A stretch of 36,454 nucleotides of DNA, from positions 1 to 36,454 of IMG/VR virus record IMGVR_UViG_3300025151_000124; one strand, 5' to 3'. The position numbers and the translations under genes are program-made. The notes beneath the pieces were generated by a model. That model did no database searches, was not told the origin of the DNA, and worked only from the letters and a program-made list of their open reading frames with translations. Of this stretch, positions 23,033 through 27,607 are shown one piece after another. Positions within the stretch are counted from its first letter, which is position 1; every line of letters starts with the position of its first letter. This DNA comes from a virus.

Positions 23033-23245
23033 TTACTTATCCTCTTCTTTATTCTTTACTTGATCCTCGAAGACCCTCAGCCGTGCCGCTGCGTCACATA
23101 GCTTGGCATAATCAGACATGAACATATCTCCATCACATTCCCACATTGTCCGAACGGGACCGTTTACCAGCGGCACAAGTCGCAATAGAAACTCCTCGGC
23201 TGTAATTTTTTCGTCGTAAGTCCAGTTGTATTTCTTAGGCATCAT
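23033..23245 (-). CDS. 70-residue protein, unknown
   Basis: I start it at the ATG at 23245, overlapping the upstream stop (ATGA), with AAGGAG 5 bases before. The adjoining ATG at 23242 is equally possible (spacing 8). A frame reaching 23311 lies inside the upstream gene. Sequence is mostly helical and ends acidic/basic (MPKKYNWTYDEKITAEEFLLRLVPLVNG ... CDAAARLRVFEDQVKNKEEDK). No family recognised; position between a DNA-repair-like gene and the zinc ribbon gives no firm clue. Confidence 0.65.
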   Translation of the reverse strand: MMPKKYNWTYDEKITAEEFLLRLVPLVNGPVRTMWECDGDMFMSDYAKLCDAAARLRVFEDQVKNKEEDK

Positions 23246-23754
23246 GCAATCTCCTTCATTCGTGCGGCCATGCCGATGGTATACCAGATTGGTTCTGGTG
23301 TAAACTGCCACCGGGCCATGTAAGATTTCTCGTTGATGTAGTAGTTACGGTACGCCATGACGGTATTCTCAGGCACCTTGCAGTAGTCATCCATGCACTG
23401 AGGTGGATCAGTGAAGGGACCGTTTCGTAATTCATATGGACAGGTGCCCAAGTCCCTCACCATACCGATCCTCTCGGTCTTGTGAACCTTTCCGTATCTC
23501 TTCGTATACTCCTTACATAAACTATTAAGAAGGTTCCACAACCATATGTAATTACTACGGTTTTCCCTAGCCCACACTGCACTAGGGTGGTTCTTGTGCG
23601 TTGCCTTGTAGCACTCAATGCTAGGCTCCCCGTCGATCTCATGGTGCGCCGTGCTGAGTAACTGGGCAGTCTCCAGTATCATCTTGACCACGTGTTTGTC
23701 GCAGTGCATCTCAGCGCAGCGTTTTGGGTTCTCATGTAGGTAGAATATATTCAT
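23242..23754 (-). CDS. Pyrimidine-dimer glycosylase-like conserved phage protein
   Basis: 170 residues. The conserved start NIFYLHENPKRCAEMHCDKHVVKMILETAQLLSTAHH, then YKATHKNHPSAVWARENRSNYIWLW, CKEYTKRYGKVHK, and FTDPPQCMDDYCK form a well-known marine-phage family. Databases often annotate it as pyrimidine dimer DNA glycosylase (Pyr_excise-like), because the His/Glu-rich N-terminus recalls T4 endonuclease V. I am confident of the family pattern but not of enzymatic activity, since several members are longer than T4 DenV and untested. If active it would repair UV damage, useful in surface water. It starts in an ATGA overlap with dCMP deaminase. Confidence 0.65.
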   Translation of the reverse strand: MNIFYLHENPKRCAEMHCDKHVVKMILETAQLLSTAHHEIDGEPSIECYKATHKNHPSAVWARENRSNYIWLWNLLNSLCKEYTKRYGKVHKTERIGMVRDLGTCPYELRNGPFTDPPQCMDDYCKVPENTVMAYRNYYINEKSYMARWQFTPEPIWYTIGMAARMKEIA

Positions 23755-24206
23755 ACGTTTACAACCTCCATCTTAGCTTGGACGACATGAACGCCGCCCT
23801 CAGTTAGAAACTCCAGACCCTCCGTGCTTCTGTATTCTTCTGAATATATAACACACATGATCCCGGCTTGCAAGATTAACTTGGCACACCCCATGCAGGG
23901 CGCATGAGTACATATCAGTGTCGCACCTTCTCCGCTCTCAGTACACCTAGCAAGCTTGGCTATCGCATTGGACTCCGCATGTAGAACCTGAGGCTTCGTC
24001 ACTAGTCTTGGATGTTCATCAACGTCCGTGCTGTATAGCTCAGACTCGCAATTATTGTCCCAGCCTGAGGGTGTACCGTTGTATCCGATGGATATAATCC
24101 TCTCGTCCTTCACAATGACACACCCCACTTTCAACTTTCGTGCCGTGCTGCACTCAGCGAATGCGTAGGCAGTTTCCATATATGCAACTAAATGTTTCTG
24201 TTTCAT
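23751..24206 (-). CDS. Deoxycytidylate deaminase
   Basis: 151 residues from the ATG at 24206 (GGAG 8 bases upstream); a longer frame from 24245 lies over the small membrane gene. The zinc-dependent deaminase signature is complete: HAE (H76, E78) in VLHAESNAIAKLAR, and PCMGC (C104, C107) in CTHAPCMGCAKLILQAG. GYNGTPSGWDNNCE (residues 41-54) is typical of dCMP deaminases as opposed to cytidine deaminases. It converts dCMP to dUMP, the substrate of ThyX encoded on the same arm, and thus feeds dTTP synthesis together with NrdJ. The stop overlaps the next start (ATGA). Confidence 0.92.
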   Translation of the reverse strand: MKQKHLVAYMETAYAFAECSTARKLKVGCVIVKDERIISIGYNGTPSGWDNNCESELYSTDVDEHPRLVTKPQVLHAESNAIAKLARCTESGEGATLICTHAPCMGCAKLILQAGIMCVIYSEEYRSTEGLEFLTEGGVHVVQAKMEVVNV

Positions 24207-24310
24207 AGGAATATCTCCACATAAGCAAGTAAAACTATAATCCAACAGAAGAATATACGCTCCTCTACTTTCCAGTGCTTACATATCTTCTTCCACATTA
24301 TTCCCAACAT
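24203..24310 (-). CDS. 35-residue membrane micropeptide
   Basis: Read from the minus strand: ATG at 24310 overlaps the upstream TAA (TAATG), and TGA at 24205-24203 overlaps the deaminase start (ATGA). The 108 bases between its neighbours are therefore fully occupied. The sequence has a short basic N-terminus (MWKKICKHWKVEER) and one hydrophobic span (IFFCWIIVLLAYVEIFL), which predicts a single-pass membrane peptide with the N-terminus in the cytoplasm. Possible roles include early host takeover or superinfection exclusion, but nothing in the sequence decides. Confidence 0.65.
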   Translation of the reverse strand: MLGIMWKKICKHWKVEERIFFCWIIVLLAYVEIFL

Positions 24311-24564
24311 TATCCCCAATCCTTTCTATCGTTTTCTTCACGCCACCCCCGCAAATACTCTGCAATCTGGGCCGCAGTCATCATCTCACGCGGTACCTTG
24401 TACCCCTTGCCGGTTCCATTAGGCCACCAGTGTGGGCTGTAGTTGCGATTGTAGAACCTGTCCGCTGATCCTCTATCGTATGGGCTTCCATGTGCATGTT
24501 GCATTGCGATTTTTTCTCCTGCTTTCCGTAGTTTCGAAATGATTTCCTGAGTTTCGTAGTTCAT
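24310..24564 (-). CDS. 84-residue protein carrying duplicated EIISKLRKAGEKI segment
   Basis: Starts at the ATG at 24564 with AAGGTG 6 bases upstream, four bases after the previous stop. The N-terminus (NYETQEIISKLRKAGEKIAMQ) contains a segment also found at the C-terminus of the upstream gene, encoded by a 39-base duplication. The rest has an aromatic, Arg/Gly-rich core (GSADRFYNRNYSPHWWPNG, GYKVPREMMTAAQIAEYLRGW). The last part, MTAAQIAEYLRGWREENDRKDW, is a clear helix. No known family. Confidence 0.6.
   Translation of the reverse strand: MNYETQEIISKLRKAGEKIAMQHAHGSPYDRGSADRFYNRNYSPHWWPNGTGKGYKVPREMMTAAQIAEYLRGWREENDRKDWG
24509..24547. repeat. 39-base direct repeat, copy 1
   Basis: Matches 24579-24617 with one mismatch (position 24535 against 24605), offset 70 bases. 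In both copies the minus strand encodes EIISKLRKAGEKI, here near the N-terminus of the 84-residue gene. Confidence 0.9.
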
Positions 24565-24568
24565 GTCT

Positions 24569-24832
24569 TCACCTTTCAATTTTTTCTCCTGCTTTCCGTA
24601 GTTTTGAAATGATTTCCCATGCCTTCGTAATTTTCTGAGGTCTTGAAGAATATATGTTCCCCGCTTCATGGTCAACCCACTCATCCTCCGATAGACCGCC
24701 TGCTATCTGTTCAGCCTTGTCATGAAGGAAACACATATCTGTTTGGTCTTCCATTTCTCGTTCAGTTTCTATCGTAACTGTAACCGCCTGCTTCACAATT
24801 CTGAAGACAGTCACTTCATATTGATAAGTCAT
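24569..24832 (-). CDS. 87-residue protein ending in the duplicated segment
   Basis: Start at the ATG at 24832 with GAGGAGG 8-9 bases upstream; a longer frame to 24877 would run into the palindrome and the preceding gene. The N-terminal half is beta-rich (YQYEVTVFRIVKQAVTVTIETEREMED), then CFLHDKAEQIAGGLSEDEWVDHEAGNIYSSRP, with the ending KAWEIISKLRKAGEKIER. The last 18 residues repeat a segment of the next gene, so the end of this gene or the start of the other was probably produced by tandem duplication. Not recognised as a family. A palindrome copy lies 26 bases before the start. Confidence 0.6.
   Translation of the reverse strand: MTYQYEVTVFRIVKQAVTVTIETEREMEDQTDMCFLHDKAEQIAGGLSEDEWVDHEAGNIYSSRPQKITKAWEIISKLRKAGEKIER
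24579..24617. repeat. 39-base direct repeat, copy 2
   Basis: Second copy of the repeat at 24509-24547, one mismatch. On the minus strand it encodes the C-terminus of the 87-residue gene, in the same frame relative to the repeat as copy 1. Confidence 0.9.
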
Positions 24833-24848
24833 TCGTCGTCCTCCTCTT

Positions 24849-25115
24849 TCAATTTTCTGGGACATCCCATGTTTCACAGATACTTTCTATCATAGACTGG
24901 TCCAGTTGTCTACAGTGATTTTCACCACCATATAGCTTCAGATATTTGTTGATATGTTTCGACGTGGTGCGACTGAAGTATTCCGTTGTTCTGAATGGTC
25001 CCTTGCAATCCCAGCCAGCGACAGGGGTTTCATAACTGAATAATATCGAGACGTTTGCCTTGGTATTCTGAAGTTCAGTCATGTTCGAACCGAGTTGTTT
25101 TATAGACATATTCAT
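24849..25115 (-). CDS. 88-residue conserved phage protein (SYxTPVAG / TTSKHINKYL type)
   Basis: Start at the ATG at 25115, after GGAAA 10 bases upstream in a leader shared with the next upstream gene. The core NVSILFSYETPVAGWDCKGPFRTTEYFSRTTSKHINKYL is a pattern I remember from many phages as a small domain of unknown function (DUF8033-like; name uncertain). It may be a single alpha/beta unit. The C-terminus (TWDVPEN) is encoded by a copy of the palindrome at 24858-24869, so coding and regulatory use overlap. Function unknown. Confidence 0.6.
   Translation of the reverse strand: MNMSIKQLGSNMTELQNTKANVSILFSYETPVAGWDCKGPFRTTEYFSRTTSKHINKYLKLYGGENHCRQLDQSMIESICETWDVPEN
24858..24869. promoter_or_regulatory. 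TGGGAYRTCCCA palindrome, copy 4
   Basis: TGGGACATCCCA, perfect palindrome, in the last codons (W-D-V-P) of the 88-residue gene and 26 bases upstream of the next ATG at 24832. Minus-strand context ACATGGGATGTCCCAGAAAA. Confidence 0.55.
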
Positions 25116-25136
25116 CGTTCAGTTTCCTTTCATGTT
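25112..25136 (-). repeat. 25-base leader repeat, copy 1
   Basis: These 25 bases, spanning RBS and start codon of the 88-residue gene, are identical to 25335-25359, which spans the RBS and start codon of the 60-residue membrane gene. The duplicated leader contains GGAAA and a 4-codon mini-frame ending 3 bases before the true ATG. Confidence 0.9.
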
Positions 25137-25139
25137 TTC

Positions 25140-25151
25140 TGGGACATCCCA
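25140..25151. promoter_or_regulatory. TGGGAYRTCCCA palindrome, copy 5
   Basis: TGGGACATCCCA, perfect palindrome, in the 40-base gap between the membrane gene stop (25156) and the start of the 88-residue gene (25115), 25 bases before that ATG. Minus-strand context AAATC before and GAAAA after. Confidence 0.6.
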
Positions 25152-25155
25152 GATT

Positions 25156-25338
25156 TCACAGCATGTCTTCCAATTGCCATGCGGCGAACGCTATCATACT
25201 CAGAACGCTACCCGCCGTCAAGCCTATCAGGGGTATTAGTCCGAAATTTTCTGGACCGATCACCATCAGGGATATCAGGCCGCATGTCACGGCTACGAAT
25301 GCCGATATGATACCGGCGATTTTTACAAGCTTAGTCAT
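25156..25338 (-). CDS. Small membrane protein with two transmembrane segments
   Basis: 60 residues. Two hydrophobic spans (about residues 7-27, IAGIISAFVAVTCGLISLMVI; and 32-54, FGLIPLIGLTAGSVLSMIAFAAW) are joined by a short PEN turn, with a positive N-terminus (MTKLVK) and an acidic C-terminus (QLEDML). That predicts a hairpin membrane protein with both ends in the cytoplasm. Start ATG at 25338 uses the duplicated leader (25335-25359). Early-arm location suggests a host membrane function, but no homology is recognised. Confidence 0.65.
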   Translation of the reverse strand: MTKLVKIAGIISAFVAVTCGLISLMVIGPENFGLIPLIGLTAGSVLSMIAFAAWQLEDML

Positions 25339-25359
25339 CGTTCAGTTTCCTTTCATGTT
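25335..25359 (-). repeat. 25-base leader repeat, copy 2
   Basis: Identical to 25112-25136. Both copies cover the Shine-Dalgarno region and start codon, so the two genes should be translated with similar initiation. Confidence 0.9.
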
Positions 25360-25376
25360 GACAAGTGAACTCTATA

Positions 25377-25404
25377 GAACCCCCTGACGTGTGTCAAGGG
25401 GTTC
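25377..25404 (-). terminator. Hairpin after the first early gene block
   Basis: GAACCCC (25377-25383) pairs with GGGGTTC (25398-25404), and TGAC with GTCA inside, after one C-A mismatch; the loop is GTGT. It begins 9 bases after the stop of the 209-residue gene, so it may end or attenuate that transcript before the membrane gene. No T-run follows on the minus strand. Confidence 0.55.
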
Positions 25405-25412
25405 CGTAGAGG

Positions 25413-26042
25413 TCACTTGAAGGCATTCATTCCAAGGGACTGTAGCAATTCCTCTCCCGTAAGTTCCTTAGTCTCCCTCGGCAACGGATCAAGTTCCTCG
25501 GCTACTGCCAGCAACTGGGCATTCGTAGCGTCAGGGATGTGCTTCATGATCGCAGACATGATGTCATTGATGCTAATCGTCGGGGTTTCCTCGGTGGCTT
25601 CCTCGGTGGTTTCCTCGGTGGTTTCCTCGGTATCTTCCTCGGTATCCTCGGTAGCTTCCTGAGAAGCCTTTTCTTCAGCTTTCTGAGCTTTCTGGATAGC
25701 CTTCCGCATGGCATCAATCTTCCGCCATCCGTTCGTCTCTCCCTCGGTCACGACCGCATCGAAGTTCTCAGATACGAACTTGATGTCCCGAACGTGGTTC
25801 GAACGGTCCGCCTGAGATAGACCGACGAACATGTCCTGAAGCGTCTGACTAGCGTCTATCATCTTGACAGTCAGAGACTTCGTAGGCCATGCGCCATTCG
25901 TCTCCTTCCAGATGATGTTAGCAGCGAACGGGTGTACTTCCAGCACCAGCTTCCGTGCTACCTTCGCATCGGTCTTGACTGCCTTCACCAGTTCCTTGTT
26001 GATGGTTTCGGCGGTCACTTCCACGGTTTCGATCTTCGACAT
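25413..26042 (-). CDS. Early acidic protein with Glu-Glu-Thr-Thr repeats, unknown
   Basis: 209 residues, no recognised family. Residues 1-120 look like a compact alpha/beta domain (ETINKELVKAVKTDAKVARKLVLEVHPFAANIIW ... LTVKMIDASQTLQDMFVGLSQADRSNHVRDIKFV). Next comes a charged helix (RKIDAMRKAIQKAQKAEEKAS), then an acidic linker of EETT/EEAT units encoded by 12-base repeats (25587-25655). The final ~50 residues form a small helical domain (INDIMSAIMKHIPDATNAQLLAVAEELD) with a pattern like a helix-hairpin or SAP-type fold. The first large gene of the minus arm, it is a good candidate for an early regulator or host-takeover factor, but nothing assigns it. Confidence 0.6.
   Translation of the reverse strand: MSKIETVEVTAETINKELVKAVKTDAKVARKLVLEVHPFAANIIWKETNGAWPTKSLTVKMIDASQTLQDMFVGLSQADRSNHVRDIKFVSENFDAVVTEGETNGWRKIDAMRKAIQKAQKAEEKASQEATEDTEEDTEETTEETTEEATEETPTISINDIMSAIMKHIPDATNAQLLAVAEELDPLPRETKELTGEELLQSLGMNAFK
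25587..25655 (-). repeat. 12-base tandem repeats encoding Glu-Glu-Thr-Thr/Ala/Asp
   Basis: Five units of TTCCTCGGTNNN (plus strand) at 25587, 25599, 25611, 25623 and 25635, then a truncated 9-base unit. In frame, so length changes keep the gene intact and alter only the acidic linker. Confidence 0.9.
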
Positions 26043-26044
26043 GA

Positions 26045-26221
26045 TTATACTTCCTCTTTCAGTGTTTCGAATTGATACCCTAGTTCCTTGGCTAGATCAA
26101 CAGTGTCCTTCGTCAACGTCGTGGTTCCTGCTATTTTCGCCAGTGTTCTGGACGCTGAGCATACGGGATATATCCGACGGTTTCCGAATTCGTTTCTGAT
26201 TTCAACTATACAGTTCAACAT
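26045..26221 (-). CDS. 58-residue early protein, unknown
   Basis: I choose the ATG at 26221 (AAGGA 6 bases upstream); an ATG two codons earlier (26227) lies directly on the RBS. The sequence is alpha/beta: LNCIVEIRNEFGNRRIYPVCSASRTLAKIAGTTTLTKDTVDLAKELGYQFE. The C-terminal helix TKDTVDLAKELGYQFETL and the R-IYPVCS---LA-I pattern are seen in small phage proteins without a name. First gene of the minus arm, next to the control region, two bases before the following start. Confidence 0.6.
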   Translation of the reverse strand: MLNCIVEIRNEFGNRRIYPVCSASRTLAKIAGTTTLTKDTVDLAKELGYQFETLKEEV

Positions 26222-26293
26222 TTTCATTCCTTCGTTGCGTTGTCGATGAGCAGAACATAGGGAGAGGTTCTCAGGATGTCCATAGAAAAATTC

Positions 26294-26305
26294 TGGGATA
26301 TCCCA
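26294..26305. promoter_or_regulatory. TGGGAYRTCCCA palindrome, copy 6
   Basis: TGGGATATCCCA, perfect palindrome, 73 bases upstream of the first minus-arm gene. It is flanked on both sides by A/T runs (AAAAATTC and TTTTTTTC). Confidence 0.6.
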
Positions 26306-26360
26306 TTTTTTTCTGAATATCCCCCAAAGTGTGACAAATATGCAACAGTTTCCTGTATAT

Positions 26361-26366
26361 ATTATA
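26361..26366 (-). promoter_or_regulatory. Possible -10 element for the minus arm
   Basis: TATAAT on the minus strand. At 17 bases upstream the hexamer is AACCAC, not a -35 consensus, and overlaps iteron 1. Would need an activator if used. Weak. Confidence 0.3.
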
Positions 26367-26387
26367 AGGTGTCTGGTTCCGTTGTGG

Positions 26388-26522
26388 TTCTGAGGTGGTT
26401 CTGAGGTGGTCCTGAGGATTTCATGGGATGTCCCATATATCCATACTCAAGCACTCTTCCTTCTCTCGTTTTCTCCGGTAGTCCTGAGGCATTCCTGAGG
26501 TGATCCTGAGGTAGTCCTGAGG
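26388..26522 (+). repeat. Two clusters of TYCTGAGG iterons with exact 11-bp spacing
   Basis: Starts at 26388, 26399 and 26410 (cluster 1) and 26482, 26493, 26504 and 26515 (cluster 2). All neighbours within a cluster are exactly 11 bases apart, about one helical turn, so a bound protein would sit on one face of the DNA. The clusters flank palindrome copy 7. Units 1-2 read GGTTCTGAGG, the others TCCTGAGG. Confidence 0.85.
26423..26436. promoter_or_regulatory. TGGGAYRTCCCA palindrome, copy 7 (extended, between iteron clusters)
   Basis: ATGGGATGTCCCAT; the core is 26424-26435. It lies six bases after iteron 3 and about 45 bases before iteron 4. Confidence 0.6.
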
Positions 26523-26715
26523 TGGCGCTGTGGTTCTCAGGAAATCATGGGTGTTCTGTGGTAGACTAAGGTGGCCCGGGGGGGACCCACGACGCCACGC
26601 CATGTTATATATACCCTCATGACCACATGGGAAGCAATTTGGAGGTCCATGAATTAGATAATTAACTTAACTAAAGTACAACTTAAGGGTTGACTTTTGA
26701 GGTGAGGCGGGTTAT

Positions 26716-26734
26716 TCCTAAGAAATCCTAAGGA
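26716..26734 (+). promoter_or_regulatory. Direct repeat TCCTAAGRA, possible operator
   Basis: TCCTAAGAA (26716-26724) and TCCTAAGGA (26726-26734), 10 bases apart, ending six bases before the -35 box of the main plus promoter. The same 9-mer family occurs in the 22.8-kb inverted repeat and differs from the iterons by one base (TCCTRAGG). Confidence 0.5.
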
Positions 26735-26740
26735 ACCCTA

Positions 26741-26769
26741 TTGACAAAAGAAGCTAAATATGTTATAAT
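26741..26769 (+). promoter_or_regulatory. Perfect consensus sigma70 promoter for the plus arm
   Basis: TTGACA (26741-26746), 17-base spacer, TATAAT (26764-26769): both boxes match the bacterial housekeeping consensus completely. It points to the structural arm and would start transcripts about 110 bases before the first small gene. No phage RNA polymerase gene is present, so host polymerase must be used. Confidence 0.8.
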
Positions 26770-26790
26770 ATAGTTATATTAGGTTGTTCA

Positions 26791-26862
26791 TTAAGTATGT
26801 TATTAAAATTAATAACTAAGTTAATTCTTAAGATACTTAAGTTAGTCAAACCGATAGGTTTG
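26791..26862 (+). promoter_or_regulatory. Structured leader of the plus-arm transcript
   Basis: TTAAGTAT (26791-26798) pairs with ATACTTAA (26833-26840). Inside it, GTTATTA (26799-26805) pairs with TAATAAC (26810-26816), loop AAAT. A separate hairpin CAAACC-GATA-GGTTTG (26847-26862) is followed by GGTTTGGTCTTTT. The last could be an attenuator before the first RBS. Confidence 0.45.
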
Positions 26863-26888
26863 GGTTTGGTCTTTTAAAGGAGAGCGAT

Positions 26889-26951
26889 ATGAGCTACGGT
26901 TACAAAAAGCCCGCCAAGAAAAAGAAGAAAAAAGCTAAGAAGAAGAAATGA
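26889..26951 (+). CDS. 20-residue lysine-rich micropeptide, first gene of plus arm
   Basis: ATG at 26889 with AAGGAG 8 bases upstream, TGA at 26949-26951 overlapping the next ATG (ATGA). The peptide begins MSYGYKKPA and the remainder is lysine with one alanine: 14 of 20 residues are Lys. It is too basic for a folded domain; it may bind DNA or RNA, neutralise packaged DNA, or act only as a leader that couples ribosomes to the following gene. The strong RBS and exact overlap support translation. Confidence 0.6.
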   Translation: MSYGYKKPAKKKKKKAKKKK

Positions 26952-27196
26952 TAAACTACCGAGGCGAAAAGTTTTCTGGATATAATAAACCGAAAAGGAC
27001 TCCCGGCAAGTCAAAGAAGTTTGCAGTTCTGGCAAAGCAGGGGGATAAAGTTAGGTTAGTTAGATTCGGTGATCCTAACATGAGTATCAAAAAGGATCAA
27101 CCTAAGCGCCGCAAGAGCTTCCGTGCGAGGCACAAGTGTGATACATCTCCACCCAGTAAACTATCTGCACGTTATTGGAGTTGTAAGAAATGGTAA
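26948..27196 (+). CDS. DUF6321-like conserved phage protein
   Basis: 82 residues, basic. The pattern YRGEKFSGYNKPKRTPGKSKKFAVLAKQGDKVRLVRFGDPNMSIKKDQPKRRKSFRARHKCD ... ARYWSCKKW is one I recognise as a widespread family in marine phages (DUF6321), conserved almost end to end. The invariant RFGDPNM, RRKSFRARHKC and YWSCKKW elements suggest a small nucleic-acid-binding or capsid-associated protein; no function is established. It starts in an ATGA overlap with the lysine-rich micropeptide and stands upstream of the terminase genes, its usual neighbourhood. Confidence 0.8.
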   Translation: MINYRGEKFSGYNKPKRTPGKSKKFAVLAKQGDKVRLVRFGDPNMSIKKDQPKRRKSFRARHKCDTSPPSKLSARYWSCKKW

Positions 27197-27235
27197 CTGT
27201 CTTCCTACATAGTAGGGCAAAGTCAGGAGTGATAA

Positions 27236-27607
27236 ATGTCAGACGATACACCAGTAAAAAAGAGACGAGGTAATCCAAACTTCTACAAAGGTATGAAGGC
27301 CCTCAATCCCGAAGGAAGACCCAAAGGTTCCCTAAACAAATACACAAAGCTCTCAAGAGAACTTATGTCCACCAAAGGACCGGAGATTGTAAACAAGGTA
27401 ATTGAGATGGCATTGGAAGGCGATAGGCATTGTCTGAAGATGTGTATGGACAGAATTATCCCTACCTCAAAAGCAGTAGAGATTACACATGAACATCAGG
27501 ACTTAGGTGTTAATATTATAATTGAAGGTGTAAAGGCTGTAGAAGCAAAGGAAGCAAAAGAGCAGGAAGTATTTGAGGCAGAGTTTGAAGAACTAAAAGA
27601 TGCCTGA
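27236..27607 (+). CDS. Terminase small subunit-like (DUF5681-type N-terminus)
   Basis: 123 residues. The N-terminus KKRRGNPNFYKGMKALNPEGRPKGSLNKYTKLSRELM carries the NP-GRPKGS-NK-T signature of the DUF5681 family, commonly encoded next to large terminase. The middle (KGPEIVNKVIEMALEGDRHCLKMCMDRIIP) is helical and the C-terminal 30 residues are Glu/Lys/Ala-rich. It should recognise viral DNA and load the packaging motor. AGGAG lies 8 bases before the start. The overlap with the large subunit gene (8 bases) supports the pairing. Confidence 0.75.
   Translation: MSDDTPVKKRRGNPNFYKGMKALNPEGRPKGSLNKYTKLSRELMSTKGPEIVNKVIEMALEGDRHCLKMCMDRIIPTSKAVEITHEHQDLGVNIIIEGVKAVEAKEAKEQEVFEAEFEELKDA

Larger units (their letters stand above)
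26222..26888. promoter_or_regulatory. Non-coding control region between divergent arms (candidate origin)
   Basis: About 660 bases with no convincing gene. It contains, in order: an inverted GGTTCTCAGGA (26266-26276), palindrome copy 6, a TATAAT on the minus strand (26366-26361, no clear -35), three 11-bp-spaced iterons, palindrome copy 7, four more 11-bp-spaced iterons, a second GGTTCTCAGGA (26532-26542), a run of seven G (26578-26584), AT-rich DNA, a perfect sigma70 promoter on the plus strand, and structured leader. Repeats of this kind between divergent arms are typical of a replication origin. That is inference. Confidence 0.65.

Noticed and set aside
13423-26221. A phage-encoded RNA polymerase, integrase or lysogeny repressor
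   Set aside because: No gene in the arm shows the motifs of a single-subunit RNA polymerase or a tyrosine/serine recombinase, and no CI-like helix-turn-helix gene was seen. I cannot exclude a small unrecognised regulator.
18300-26436. The palindromes as intrinsic terminators
   Set aside because: They have no loop as perfect palindromes, at most a 4-bp stem as RNA, and no T-run follows.
26388-26522. The iterons as a CRISPR array
   Set aside because: Units are about 8 bases with 3-base gaps; CRISPR repeats and spacers are much longer, and no cas gene is present.
26421-26603. 60-residue frame in the control region
   Set aside because: It is made almost wholly of the iteron repeats and palindrome 7, so the apparent protein reflects repeat DNA.
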